Below, one piece after another: positions 49,813 to 59,039 of a stretch of 64,000 bases of DNA. The stretch's first letter is position 1; every line of letters begins with the position of its first letter. Where the stretch lies: the NCBI GenBank assembly GCA_020636355.1, contig JACJYB010000001.1, positions 620,001 through 684,000 on the forward strand. Reading direction: 5' to 3'. Made by a program: the position numbers and the translations under genes. Source of the stretch: Lewinellaceae bacterium (GTDB lineage Bacteria > Bacteroidota > Bacteroidia > Chitinophagales > Saprospiraceae). The notes below the pieces were generated by a model. That model was not told where the DNA came from. It did not search any database and saw nothing but the letters and a program-made list of their open reading frames with translations.

Positions 49813-50769
49813 TCAAAGACTCCAATAAGGTAAGAGTAACCTCCGTAGATCGTACATTTCGAAATCGACTATTTCGCGCGTTTGGATGGTGCTGTGGGTG
49901 CTTTCGCTGGGAAAAGGACATGGCTCTCCATTCATGCCGGCCATAAAGTTTGTGATGCATTGGGGCAGAATTTCAAGATTATACCCGCCCTCCAATACGG
50001 CGAAGGAACGGGGATAGCGCTCCCGAAGTTGTATGCCCATATCGTAAAAGCTTTTACTGGAAAACCGCAGATCTAAAAGAGGATCGTAGATGTGGCCATC
50101 AAATCCGGCCGAAATACCCACAATATCCGGATTAAAAGCATCAATGACGTCGTAGATAAAATCCATTGCCACAAAGAGGACGTCATCCCCGGTGCCGGGA
50201 GGCAAACCCATTTTGATCTCCGTTCCGGCGGCTGCTCCTTTGCCGATATCCCGGTAACTGCCTTTATGCGGGAATGCCGGATGTTGATGCACGGAGCAAT
50301 ACATGATCTGTGGTTCATCTGCACAAAGGGCGTCGGTGCCATCACCGAAATGCCCGTCAAAGTCCAGAATGGCTACGCGATATCCCTTTTTAACCAAGTC
50401 ATGGGCGGCGATGGCCATGTTATTAAACAGACAAAATCCACTGCCATAGTCGGCATATGCGTGATGTCCAGGTGGCCGGACGAGTGCAAAATCCCCGGAT
50501 TCGGCTGCCGCAATGGTTGCATTTGCCGCTAGTACGGCAGCATCAAAACTGGCAGGACACAGGTGGGTATCCCCGTCAAGAGGATGCCCCAAAGCCGCAT
50601 AACGTTGGACCTTTTCCACATAACCCGCATCATGGACCGCCAATATGGGCTCCAGGTCCATAACCAGATTTTTATCGGAAAGGTCGCGGAATGCAGCTAG
50701 CCTGCGTGCATTTTCGGGATGCATTCCCGTGTCATGTTGCAGGAATTTATGGTGAAATATAAATTTCAT
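49813..50769 (-). CDS. Histone-deacetylase-like (class II/AcuC-type) amidohydrolase
   Basis: 318 residues. RPPGHHAYADYGSGFCLFNN (98-117) has the His102/His103 charge-relay pair, and ILDFDGHFGDGT carries zinc ligands Asp138 and His140. A third ligand is in SAGFDGHIYDPL. The MHPENARRLAAFRDL opening is the family's HPE-x-PxR-type motif. Such enzymes remove acetyl groups from lysines or polyamines; AcuC controls acetyl-CoA synthetase in Bacillus. The gene is immediately upstream (10 bp) of an acetyltransferase fusion, a natural counterpart. The promoter region is shared with an HPF-like gene on the other strand. Confidence 0.93.
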   Translation of the reverse strand: MKFIFHHKFLQHDTGMHPENARRLAAFRDLSDKNLVMDLEPILAVHDAGYVEKVQRYAALGHPLDGDTHLCPASFDAAVLAANATIAAAESGDFALVRPPGHHAYADYGSGFCLFNNMAIAAHDLVKKGYRVAILDFDGHFGDGTDALCADEPQIMYCSVHQHPAFPHKGSYRDIGKGAAAGTEIKMGLPPGTGDDVLFVAMDFIYDVIDAFNPDIVGISAGFDGHIYDPLLDLRFSSKSFYDMGIQLRERYPRSFAVLEGGYNLEILPQCITNFMAGMNGEPCPFPSESTHSTIQTREIVDFEMYDLRRLLLPYWSL

Positions 50770-50857
50770 TCCAGTTGATTTACTTTTTCTTCTCGGTACA
50801 AACTTAAAACACCTATTGGGCTAATTGATTAAATCATGCAGAGTTCTTGTTAGTATT

Positions 50858-50869
50858 TGATACAGATCA
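50858..50869. promoter_or_regulatory. CRP/FNR-like palindrome TGAT-ACAG-ATCA
   Basis: With its flanks it reads TTGAT-ACAG-ATCAA, the perfect FNR consensus dyad. It lies in the divergent region between the deacetylase gene (88 bp from its start) and the HPF-like gene (176 bp). A degenerate second dyad, TTGAT-TAA-ATCAT (N3 spacing), stands 25 bp away at about 50824. Confidence 0.55.
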
Positions 50870-51045
50870 AAAAGCTTGCTGAGTAGGGTCATGGAGCAAA
50901 CCGGCAAATAGTACGAAGTTGAAGATGGATTAAACACGGTTCCTGCAGGACCACAGTGATTCCACCAAAACCTTTTAAATCTCTTGTTGTCTTACCTATT
51001 AGAAACTTATCCTATTGAACCTTTATAAACGATAAATCGAATACT

Positions 51046-51345
51046 ATGCAAATCATCATTCATGAAGGAAATGCAGCCCATGAAACCGTTTATCCTCTTT
51101 TGGAAAATGGATTGAAAAAATTTGAAAACTGGAACCCGCAGGTCATCAGTGCTGAAGTATTTTGCCGTGAATTGGCCGGTTCTGTTCCTGAAAATAAACA
51201 AGTGGAAATAAAATTGAATATACCTGGTCAGGACCTGTTTGTATCCTCCCACAAAAGTCATTACGAAGTAGCTGCCAAAGACGCCCTGGACAAATTACGC
51301 CGGCAGATGAGACGTCGAAAAGATCAATTGAAAAAGACATTATGA
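51046..51345 (+). CDS. HPF/RaiA-family ribosome-associated protein
   Basis: 99 residues, a short hibernation-promoting factor. It has the beta-alpha-beta-beta-beta-alpha layout: MQIIIHEGNAA, HETVYPLLENGLKKFENWN, VISAEVFCRELA, KQVEIKLNIPGQDLFVSSHKSHYEVAAKDALDKLRRQMRRRKDQLKK, ending in the basic helix that contacts 16S rRNA. These proteins inactivate idle ribosomes in stationary phase. It stands alone upstream of clpB, with a TGAT-N4-ATCA dyad 176 bp away and a TGAC-N5-GTCA dyad (51366-51378) after the stop. Confidence 0.88.
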   Translation: MQIIIHEGNAAHETVYPLLENGLKKFENWNPQVISAEVFCRELAGSVPENKQVEIKLNIPGQDLFVSSHKSHYEVAAKDALDKLRRQMRRRKDQLKKTL

Positions 51346-51474
51346 CAGGGAGCGCAAGATCTTACTGACGCATTGTCAGGCACTTTCGGAACGTCGTGTC
51401 CATTTGTCTCCTTTTGCCGGTTGGAACAACAATTGATGTTTAGGTGAATAACACAACACTAAAAACGCCGAAAC

Positions 51475-54093
51475 ATGGATATGAATAAATTAACCATAAA
51501 GGTCCAGGAGACGATCCAGCGTGCCCAGCAAATCGCCCTGGAACATGAAAATCAAGCCATCGAAGCCGGTCACCTTATGGCTGCTTTGTTTGAGGTGGAT
51601 GAAAATGTATTACCCTTCCTGTTTAAGAAAATGGGCATCAACGATCAGGTCATCCGACAAGCCGTCGATGCCATCGTCGATGGTTACCCCAAAGTATCTG
51701 GCGGACAGCCCTACCTGAGCCGCACTGCCAATGAGGTATTTGCCAAAGCAACCGCCCAGATGAAGTCGATGGGCGATGAATTCATGGCTCTGGAGCACCT
51801 GTTACTGGGCATCCTCCAGGTCAAAGATCCGGTATCGCAATTGCTGCGTGACCAGGGTATCAATGAAAAAGACCTGCAGAAAGCCATCGCGGAATTGCGT
51901 AAGGGTTCCAAAGTCACCTCACACAGCGCCGAAGAGTCCTACAATGCGCTGAATAAATACGCGGTTAATCTCAACGAACGGGCTCGCCAGGGCAAGCTGG
52001 ACCCGGTCATCGGCCGTGAAGAAGAGATCCGCCGGGTCCTGCATATTCTGGCCAGAAGAACTAAAAATAACCCAATCCTGATCGGTGAACCGGGCGTGGG
52101 TAAAACCGCCATCGTCGAAGGGCTGGCTCACCGGATCATCAACGGAGATGTGCCGGATGATCTGCTGGACAAGCAGGTGTATGCCCTGGATATGGGTGCA
52201 CTGATCGCCGGAGCCAAATACAAAGGTGAATTTGAAGAACGGTTGAAAGCCGTAGTTAAGGAAGTAACGTCTGCCGAAGGAGAGATCATCTTGTTTATCG
52301 ATGAGATCCATACGTTGGTAGGAGCGGGCGGTGGACAAGGCGCTATGGATGCCGCAAACATCCTCAAACCTGCACTGGCCCGGGGAGACCTCCGTGCCAT
52401 CGGGGCAACCACGCTCAATGAATACCAGAAATATTTCGAGTCCGACAAGGCGCTGGAGCGTCGTTTTCAGATCGTCATGGTACAGGAACCCAGTGAGGAA
52501 GATGCCATCTCGATCCTGCGGGGCCTGAAAGAACGCTATGAGACGCACCACAAGATCAACATCAAAGACGAAGCGATCGTCGCGGCGGTGACTTTGTCCA
52601 ACCGCTACATCGCTGACCGGCAGTTGCCTGATAAGGCCATTGACCTGATGGACGAAGCAGCTGCCCGGCTCCGGCTGGAGATGAACTCCATGCCGGACGA
52701 ACTCGATGAAGTGGAACGCAAGATCCGCCAACTGGAGATCGAGCGGGAAGCCATCAAGCGCGAAAATGATGCTGCGAAACTAAACCGGATCGGCGAAGAA
52801 CTGTCGAATCTCGAAGAGAAGCGCAACGGGCTGAAAGCGCAGTGGGAAAATGAACGTGAAGTGGTCCTGGGCATCCAGCAGGCTAAGGAAGAAATCGAAC
52901 AGCTAAAATTACAGGCCAAACAGCTGGAGCGCGAAGGCCGTTTCTCCGATGTCGCTGAGATCCAGTATGGCCGCATCCCGCAGGTTCAGCAAAACTGGCC
53001 AAATACCAGGAAGACCTGGCAGCCATCCAATCCAAAGGTAGTCAGCTCGTAAAAGAAGAAGTCGATGCCGAAGACATCGCCGAGATCGTGTCCAAATGGA
53101 CCGGTGTGCCGGTGACCAAAATGATGCAATCGGAAAGAAAAACTGATCTTCCTGGAAGACGAACTGCACAAGCGGGTGATCGGTCAGGAAGAAGCCATCG
53201 AGGCGGTATCCGACGCGATCCGTCGCAGTCGTACCGGCCTGGCAGATGCCAGAAAGCCCATCGGCTCGTTTCTGTTCCTCGGACCTACCGGCGTCGGTAA
53301 GACCGAGCTGGCCAAGGCATTGGCGGAGTTCCTCTTCGACGATGAGAACATGATGACCCGAATCGATATGAGTGAATACCAGGAGCGGCACAGTGTATCC
53401 TGTCTCGTCGGTGCGCCTCCCGGATACGTCGGTTACGACGAAGGAGGACAACTGACCGAAGCAGTACGCCGTAAACCGTATTCTGTGGTCTTGCTGGACG
53501 AGATCGAAAAGGCCCACCCGGATGTATTTAACATCCTGCTCCAGGTCCTGGATGACGGCCGCCTGACCGATAACAAAGGCCGGGTCGCCAACTTCAAGAA
53601 TACCATCATCATCATGACCAGCAACCTGGGATCGGATATCATCCGGTCCGAATTTGCCCACCTCAACGATGATAACCGGGAAGAGGTGATCGAGAAGACC
53701 CATGGTATGGTGATGGAATTGCTGAAGCAATCGTTACGACCGGAATTTCTGAACCGGATTGATGAGGTGATCCTGTTCCAACCGCTGGGATTAAAGGACA
53801 TCCGGGCCATCGTTGACCTGCAATTGCAGCAGTTGGAGGCGGTATTGGCACAGCAGGAAATAACTCTGACAGCCACCGGGGATGCGCTCGACTTGATCGC
53901 GAAGATGGGCTTTGATCCGCAGTTTGGCGCTCGTCCGCTGAAGCGGGTGATCCAGAAGAAAGTATTGAACGAGTTGTCCAAACAGCTACTGATGGGCAAA
54001 GTAGAAGCAAAAAGCCAATTGGTACTGGATGCCTTTGACGATCAGTTGGTCTTCCGCAAGCCATTACCGAACGAGACTTCAGAAGCCGCGTGA
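51475..54093 (+). pseudogene. clpB: ClpB disaggregase, frame-disrupted by two compensating indels (probable consensus errors)
   Basis: Two open stretches in the same frame, 51475-53052 and 53176-54093, together encode a near-complete ClpB of about 870 residues. Walker A1 is GEPGVGKT (204-211) and Walker A2 GPTGVGKT is near 603. The first frame is lost in the A-run at 52991-52994 (one A short): translation restored by adding it reads KLAKYQEDLAAIQSK. The frame returns at 53136-53142, where two bases are missing, or one is extra, before LIFLEDELHKR. Both indels fall in A-runs, the pattern of sequencing error. If real, ClpB would be inactive. It unfolds aggregates with DnaK; Hsp20 elsewhere in the window would feed it. 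Confidence 0.9.
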
Positions 54094-54137
54094 ATGAATG
54101 ATTAACGCCTGGTAGAAATCAGGTATATTAAATAGAT

Positions 54138-54180
54138 AAAGAGCTGGCAGCCGTAAGCGGAGGTCAGCTCTTTTATTTTT
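54138..54180 (+). terminator. Intrinsic terminator after clpB
   Basis: AAAGAGCTG (54138-54146) pairs with CAGCTCTTT (54165-54173), a 9-bp stem, followed by TATTTTT. It begins 45 bp after the clpB stop. Confidence 0.8.
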
Positions 54181-54221
54181 TCCGGATGTCAGGCAATTAG
54201 AGCCTAATAAAAAAATATGAG

Positions 54222-55019
54222 ATGAAAAAGATATTGGTCCCGACAGACTTTTCCGATACTTCCCGCAATGCCGTTGAATTTGCCGGAGGATTGGCCGCTG
54301 CGATAGGTGCTGAGATTGAATTATTTCATGCTTACCAGGTGGTAAAAACCGCAGAGATGTTCGTTTCGGTTAATGACATTATTGAGAAGGACCTGGAGCA
54401 TGAATATGCTTACCTGGTTCAATCGCTGCATGCCCGGTATGGAGTCGACTTAAAGGTGACTTATAAATACATGGAGGGTTATCCGGTCGATGTCATTAAC
54501 CGGGAGGCGAAGCAGGGTTTTGATCTGGTGGTTATCGGTATGCAGGGTAAATCCGCTCTGGAGAAACTTTTCCTGGGTAGTGTGGCGACGGGATTATTGA
54601 GGTCCAGTAAGATCCCGGTACTTGCGGTGCCAAATGGCGTATCATTTAATGGGTTACAGACGGTAATCATCGCGACGGATGGGTATCATGTTGAGGACCC
54701 GGTGCTTTTTGGTCCGGTCATGGAATTTGCAAGGATCTTTAACTGTAAGATCGATTTATTTTACCATCGTCCGGAGAAAGGCACCAGTGTGGATATCCGT
54801 AAGCACTTTACCTGGAACGATGTCTCCTTTGATTTCCACATTGCGGAAACCGATGAGGATACGCACCAGGCTCTGGACCGCTTTGTGCATACCCATGAGG
54901 CAGACCTGCTGGTGATGCTGCACCATCGCCGCGAGTTTTGGTCCCGGATCTTTAATTCCAGCTTTACTAAAGCCCAGGCCAAGATCACCCAAATTCCTTT
55001 GCTGATATTGCCAGTGTGA
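54222..55019 (+). CDS. Universal stress protein, tandem UspA domains
   Basis: 265 residues; starts KKILVPTDFSDTSRNAVEFAGGLAAAIGAEIELFHAY, the classic UspA opening. The first module has the nucleotide-binding signature G-x2-G-x9-G-S (GMQGKSALEKLFLGSVATGLLRSSKIPVLAVPNG). The second half (about 145-265) is the related, degenerate module. A cytoplasmic stress protein, the second of its kind here. Its placement after the terminator of clpB gives its own transcript, and the region beyond its stop is the long ~102-bp repeat array. Confidence 0.93.
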   Translation: MKKILVPTDFSDTSRNAVEFAGGLAAAIGAEIELFHAYQVVKTAEMFVSVNDIIEKDLEHEYAYLVQSLHARYGVDLKVTYKYMEGYPVDVINREAKQGFDLVVIGMQGKSALEKLFLGSVATGLLRSSKIPVLAVPNGVSFNGLQTVIIATDGYHVEDPVLFGPVMEFARIFNCKIDLFYHRPEKGTSVDIRKHFTWNDVSFDFHIAETDEDTHQALDRFVHTHEADLLVMLHHRREFWSRIFNSSFTKAQAKITQIPLLILPV

Positions 55020-55039
55020 GCAGGGTGTCCGGACTACGA

Positions 55040-55785
55040 GGCTTCTAAATGCATTATTCCTTTTTTTGGAAAGTCCCCTCCCTGGAGGGGATTTAGGGGT
55101 GGGTTGTCAAGACTTTCAGGCACGAGGTGTCAGTGTTTTACAGGCTTCTAAATGCATTATTCTGTTTTTAGGAAGTCCCCTCCCTGGAGGGGATTTAGGG
55201 GTGGGTTGTCAAGACTTTCAGGCACGAGGTGTCAGTGTTTTACAGGCTTCTAAATGCATAATTCTGTTTTTAGGAAGTCCCTCCCAGGAGGGATATAGGG
55301 GTGGGTTTGGCAAAGCCTCCTGGCACATGATGTAATATTTTAAAGGCTTCTAAATGCATTATTCTGTTTTAGGAAGTCCCTCCTGAGGATTTAGGTGTGA
55401 ACTTTCAGCACGAGGACAGTGTTACAGATTCAAATGCACTATTCGTTTTAGTCCTCCTGTAGGGGATATAGGGGTGGGTTTGGCAAGGCTCCAGTCATGA
55501 GGTGTCAGTGTTTTACAGGCTTCTAAATGTATTATTCTGTTTTATGGAAGTCCCCTCTCTGGAGGGGATTTAGGGGTGGGTTGTCAAGACTTTCAGGCAC
55601 GAGGTGTCGGTGTTTTACAGGCTTCTAAATGCATTAACCCGTTTTGGGAAGTCCAATCCCTGGAGGGGAGTTAGGGGTGGGTTGTCAAGACTTTCAGGCA
55701 CGAGATGTCGGTGTTTTAAAGGCTTCTAAATGCATTATTCTGTTTTTAGGAAGTCCCCTCCCTGGAGGGGATTTAGGGGTGGGTA
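55040..55785. repeat. Eight tandem copies of a ~102-bp unit with a G/C-rich hairpin (REP-like array)
   Basis: Copies start (GGCTTCTAAATGCATTATTC) at 55040, 55143, 55245, 55345, about 55426, 55518, 55620 and 55721, a spacing of 100-103 bp except 81 and 92 around two decayed copies. Each carries the dyad CCCCTCC-CT-GGAGGGG, then ATTTAGGGGTGGG, like hairpin repeats associated with REP/RAYT elements; the linker CAAGACTTTCAGGCACGAGGTGTC is also repeated. Copies near 55380-55450 differ from the consensus by deletions only. No gene is seen in the 930-bp region; a frame with 34-residue repeats is incidental. Confidence 0.9.
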
Positions 55786-55949
55786 TGTATAGTCAGCATC
55801 ATCGTTGCGATTCTCTGGAAACTAAGTTGATGGGCTGTTTCAATAAATCTCCCATTGGCTTATATTCAGGATCAAAGAGATCACCTAGTGTTACAATCAC
55901 CACCAAACTTTAACATAAAACCCTATTTTGTTCACAAATTAGATGCTTC

Positions 55950-58319
55950 ATGAAACGGTTGATGCTTCTTGTCCTGGTGACTGGATCTTTATGTTCACTT
56001 CATGCCCAGTCCCTTTCTATTGAAACCATCATGCAGGGTGACGCTTTCGTCGGTACCTCGCCTTCGCGGGTATTCTGGGGACCGGACAGTCATACCATTT
56101 ACTTTTACTGGAATCCGGATCAACTGCCGGGAGATGCCCTGTATAAAGTGGATCTCATCGGGGACCGGACACCCCAAAAGGTTAGCGCCGAAGAACAACG
56201 CGGATTGTGGCAGCGGAGCTTGCCCAATGCTGACCACAGCAAAGACCTCTATCTGGCATCCGGAGACATCTACCTTTACGATCATCAGACCCATGCCTCA
56301 CATCCGGTGATGCAAACCAGCCAGCGCGAGTCCAATGCGACCTGGGCTGCGGATGGCAAAGGCATCGTGTTCGAAGCCGATAACAACCTGTTTCGCTGGA
56401 ACTGGTCTGACGAAACCCTCATCCAGCTCACCAATCTCAAATCCGGCAATGAGCGCAAAGACCGAAGTAAGGAGGATGAACAGGCCGAGTGGCTCAAGCG
56501 CGATCAGCTAGAATATTTCGAAGTATTGCGGGACCGCAAAGAGCGCCGTGAATTTCAGGATTCCATCCGCAAAGACCTGCGCGAGGATGGACCAAAACCC
56601 TACTATTATGGAGACAGTAGGATCGGAGATCTGGTGGCCAGCCCGGACAACCGGTTTGTGACCTTTACGCTGACCGATATGCCGAAAGATCCGAAATGGA
56701 CCAAGGTGCCCGATTATGTGACCGAAGACGGCTATGTCGAGGAAGACAATGCGCGCCCCAAAGTAGGTAGTCCGGAACCGACCTACCGGTTTATGATCCT
56801 GGACCGCCAGCGGGATACAGTCTATGCCCTATCCACCAAGGCGCTACCGGGTATCTATACGAAACCGGAGTATCTGAAAGACTATTCTACGGGCGATGCT
56901 CCTTATGTTGACACCTTTTCTGCACCCCGGGAGGTGGCTTATTCGGAGGCTTTGTACAATGAGTCGGGAACCCATGCCGTCGTGGTCGTCCGAACTTCAG
57001 ACCACAAGGACCGCTGGATCGTTGCCCTGAATCCGGTGACCGGATCTTATGAAGTGATCGATCATCAGCATGACGAAGCCTGGATAGGCGGACCTGGTGT
57101 CTCCGGATGGGGTGGGCCGGGAACCCTGGGCTTTCTGAAAGATGGTGAGACGCTCTATTTTCAGTCCGAAGCCACTGGCTATTCTCACTTGTATACCTAC
57201 CATTTCCCAACGAAAAAAACCACCACGCTGACCCAGGGATCCTATGAGATCCTCAGTGTGGACCTCTCGCTGGATAAAGGTTATTTCTACGTGCTTTCCA
57301 ATAAGGAAGGACCTGAGCAACAGCACTATTACAGGCTGCCTGTCAATGGCGGTGACATGATGAAATTGACTGGCGCCGTCGGCGGCTATCAGCCTTTCCT
57401 GTCGCCGGACGAGACCAAGCTGGCATACCTCTATTCCTACGCCCATAAGCCCTGGGAACTTTACGTCAAAGACAACAATCCGGAAGCTGCCGCTATGCAA
57501 CTGACGCATTCGACGACCAAGGCATTTGAAGCCTATCCCTGGAGAGACCCGGAGATCGTCACCTTCACCGCCCGGGACGGGGCGGCCGTGAAGGCACGCA
57601 TCTATACACCAGCCCGCAAAAAGCGCAACGGAGCAGCGGTCATTTTTGTACATGGTGCCGGATACCTGCAGAATGTGCATAAGTGGTGGAGCAGTTATTA
57701 CCGGGAATACATGTTTCATAATATGCTCGCCGACGAGGGATTTACCGTTCTGGATATCGACTATCGCGGCAGCGCCGGCTATGGCCGTGACTGGCGTACC
57801 GCCATTTACCGCTTTATGGGCGGTAAGGACCTGACCGATCAGGTGGATGGTGCACATTTCCTGGCCCAGAAGTACGGGGTCGATCCCCAGCGCATCGGCA
57901 TCTACGGCGGATCCTACGGCGGATTCATCACCCTGATGGCGATGTTCACCACGCCGGGCGTGTTTAAGTCTGGGGCGGGACTGCGGTCCGTGACGGATTG
58001 GGCGCATTACAACCATCCCTATACTTCCAATATATTGAATTTGCCGTATACCGACAGCATTGCCTACTACCGCAGTTCGCCCATCTATCATGCGGAGGGC
58101 TTGCAGGGCCACTTGCTGATGTTGCATGGGATGGTGGATTCCAATGTTCACTTTCAGGACATCGTTCGGCTCAGCCAGCGTTTAATCGAATTGAATAAGG
58201 ATAACTGGGAACTGGCCGTGTTCCCCAAGGAAAATCACGGGTTTATTGAGGCGAGCAGTTGGACAAACGAATACAAACGCATTCACAAGCTATTTCTGAC
58301 GGACCTGCTGAAGAAGTGA
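55950..58319 (+). CDS. S9 family prolyl oligopeptidase/dipeptidyl-peptidase-like secreted peptidase
   Basis: 789 residues. Signal peptide (1-19, SLHAQ). A seven-bladed beta-propeller (about 25-540) with W-D-type repeats such as RVFWGPDSHTIYFYW and EATNATWAADG, then the alpha/beta-hydrolase domain. The catalytic triad is Ser655 (GGSYGGF), Asp730 (DSNVHF) and His763 (ENHGF). It cleaves small peptides, often after proline, in the periplasm. Transcribed alone downstream of the repeat array. Sequence and motifs make the family certain; substrate specificity is not. Confidence 0.93.
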   Translation: MKRLMLLVLVTGSLCSLHAQSLSIETIMQGDAFVGTSPSRVFWGPDSHTIYFYWNPDQLPGDALYKVDLIGDRTPQKVSAEEQRGLWQRSLPNADHSKDLYLASGDIYLYDHQTHASHPVMQTSQRESNATWAADGKGIVFEADNNLFRWNWSDETLIQLTNLKSGNERKDRSKEDEQAEWLKRDQLEYFEVLRDRKERREFQDSIRKDLREDGPKPYYYGDSRIGDLVASPDNRFVTFTLTDMPKDPKWTKVPDYVTEDGYVEEDNARPKVGSPEPTYRFMILDRQRDTVYALSTKALPGIYTKPEYLKDYSTGDAPYVDTFSAPREVAYSEALYNESGTHAVVVVRTSDHKDRWIVALNPVTGSYEVIDHQHDEAWIGGPGVSGWGGPGTLGFLKDGETLYFQSEATGYSHLYTYHFPTKKTTTLTQGSYEILSVDLSLDKGYFYVLSNKEGPEQQHYYRLPVNGGDMMKLTGAVGGYQPFLSPDETKLAYLYSYAHKPWELYVKDNNPEAAAMQLTHSTTKAFEAYPWRDPEIVTFTARDGAAVKARIYTPARKKRNGAAVIFVHGAGYLQNVHKWWSSYYREYMFHNMLADEGFTVLDIDYRGSAGYGRDWRTAIYRFMGGKDLTDQVDGAHFLAQKYGVDPQRIGIYGGSYGGFITLMAMFTTPGVFKSGAGLRSVTDWAHYNHPYTSNILNLPYTDSIAYYRSSPIYHAEGLQGHLLMLHGMVDSNVHFQDIVRLSQRLIELNKDNWELAVFPKENHGFIEASSWTNEYKRIHKLFLTDLLKK

Positions 58320-58363
58320 GGAGGGTGGGATTTAGACCATATTTTAGTCGTACCATCGTTGGT

Positions 58364-58849
58364 TTATCCGGCCGGGGAGACCTCCTTATAGTAATGGTAT
58401 AGCCGGTTCATCTGGTCTTTGCCGAGTTTCTGGCCGGTACGGGCGGTCATCAGGGCAAAGAGCGTTATTAAAGCCAGTATCGGCAGTGTCCACAGGATCC
58501 GGCCGGAAAGTCCAAGCTGCATCTGAGAAAAGCCGACGATCATGATTACCAGGGAGGCAAACCCCAGCAGGGTGTAAAAAAAGATATACATCAGCCACAC
58601 CGACTCGCGTGGGCCAAACACGCCGTAAATGGTGCTCCCCTGCTCGTCGCCCATGACTTCCAGATTGAGTTGCGGAGACCAGAAATGTTGTTCTTCTGAG
58701 GGTATGCGCATGTAAACGTGATTGTTGGCTACAAACCCACGTATTTCTCCGGAATCTTCCCGGAGACGTTCCTTAAACTGAGTAAGTATGGCTGCTGGCG
58801 GCAGGGTGGATTCTCTTTTAAACCGGGGACGGATTTCGATTGGCTCCAT
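58364..58849 (-). CDS. Two-helix membrane protein, unknown function
   Basis: 161 residues. A soluble N-terminal half (about 1-75: IRPRFKRESTLPPAAILTQFKERL, GFVANNHVYMRIPSEEQHFWSPQLNLEV) is followed by two membrane helices at about 86-108 and 115-135. The first half's SRPBCC- or DUF-like pattern (strand FKERLREDSGEIRG, charged loop, HVYMRIP strand) was not matched to a family. Monocistronic, convergent with the S9 peptidase gene. Unassigned. Confidence 0.65.
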   Translation of the reverse strand: MEPIEIRPRFKRESTLPPAAILTQFKERLREDSGEIRGFVANNHVYMRIPSEEQHFWSPQLNLEVMGDEQGSTIYGVFGPRESVWLMYIFFYTLLGFASLVIMIVGFSQMQLGLSGRILWTLPILALITLFALMTARTGQKLGKDQMNRLYHYYKEVSPAG

Positions 58850-59039
58850 ATCTTTTAAGGCATTTAAGAATACCTCATTAACAGTATACGATCAATTAAT
58901 CAACCTTTACGCCTGAATAAGTATCAGGAGTGGCGGTTATGCGCTCTTTGAAAAATGAATTGATAGTCCCAAAATCAGGCCTATTCTGGCACAGTAAAAT
59001 ACGATTTCCTGATTAAGACTGTGCGCCTGTCCCTAATTT

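Noticed and set aside
51919..52731. 270-residue minus-strand frame inside clpB
   Set aside because: Antisense shadow of the conserved ATPase domain, with no independent support.
55066..55335. Plus-strand frame encoding a protein with 34-residue repeats
   Set aside because: It is the 102-bp non-coding array read as protein because the unit is a multiple of three. Frame is not maintained in all copies and no credible start or partner exists.
55040..55785. Possible CRISPR array
   Set aside because: The units are about 102 bp with the whole unit conserved; no short repeat alternates with unique spacers, and no cas gene is present.
55644..55913. Second frame in the right part of the array
   Set aside because: Same cause; it runs out of the repeat into unrelated sequence without a recognisable domain.
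56997..58151. 384-residue frame antisense to the S9 peptidase
   Set aside because: It is the complement of a gene with an intact catalytic triad; composition is that of a shadow frame.
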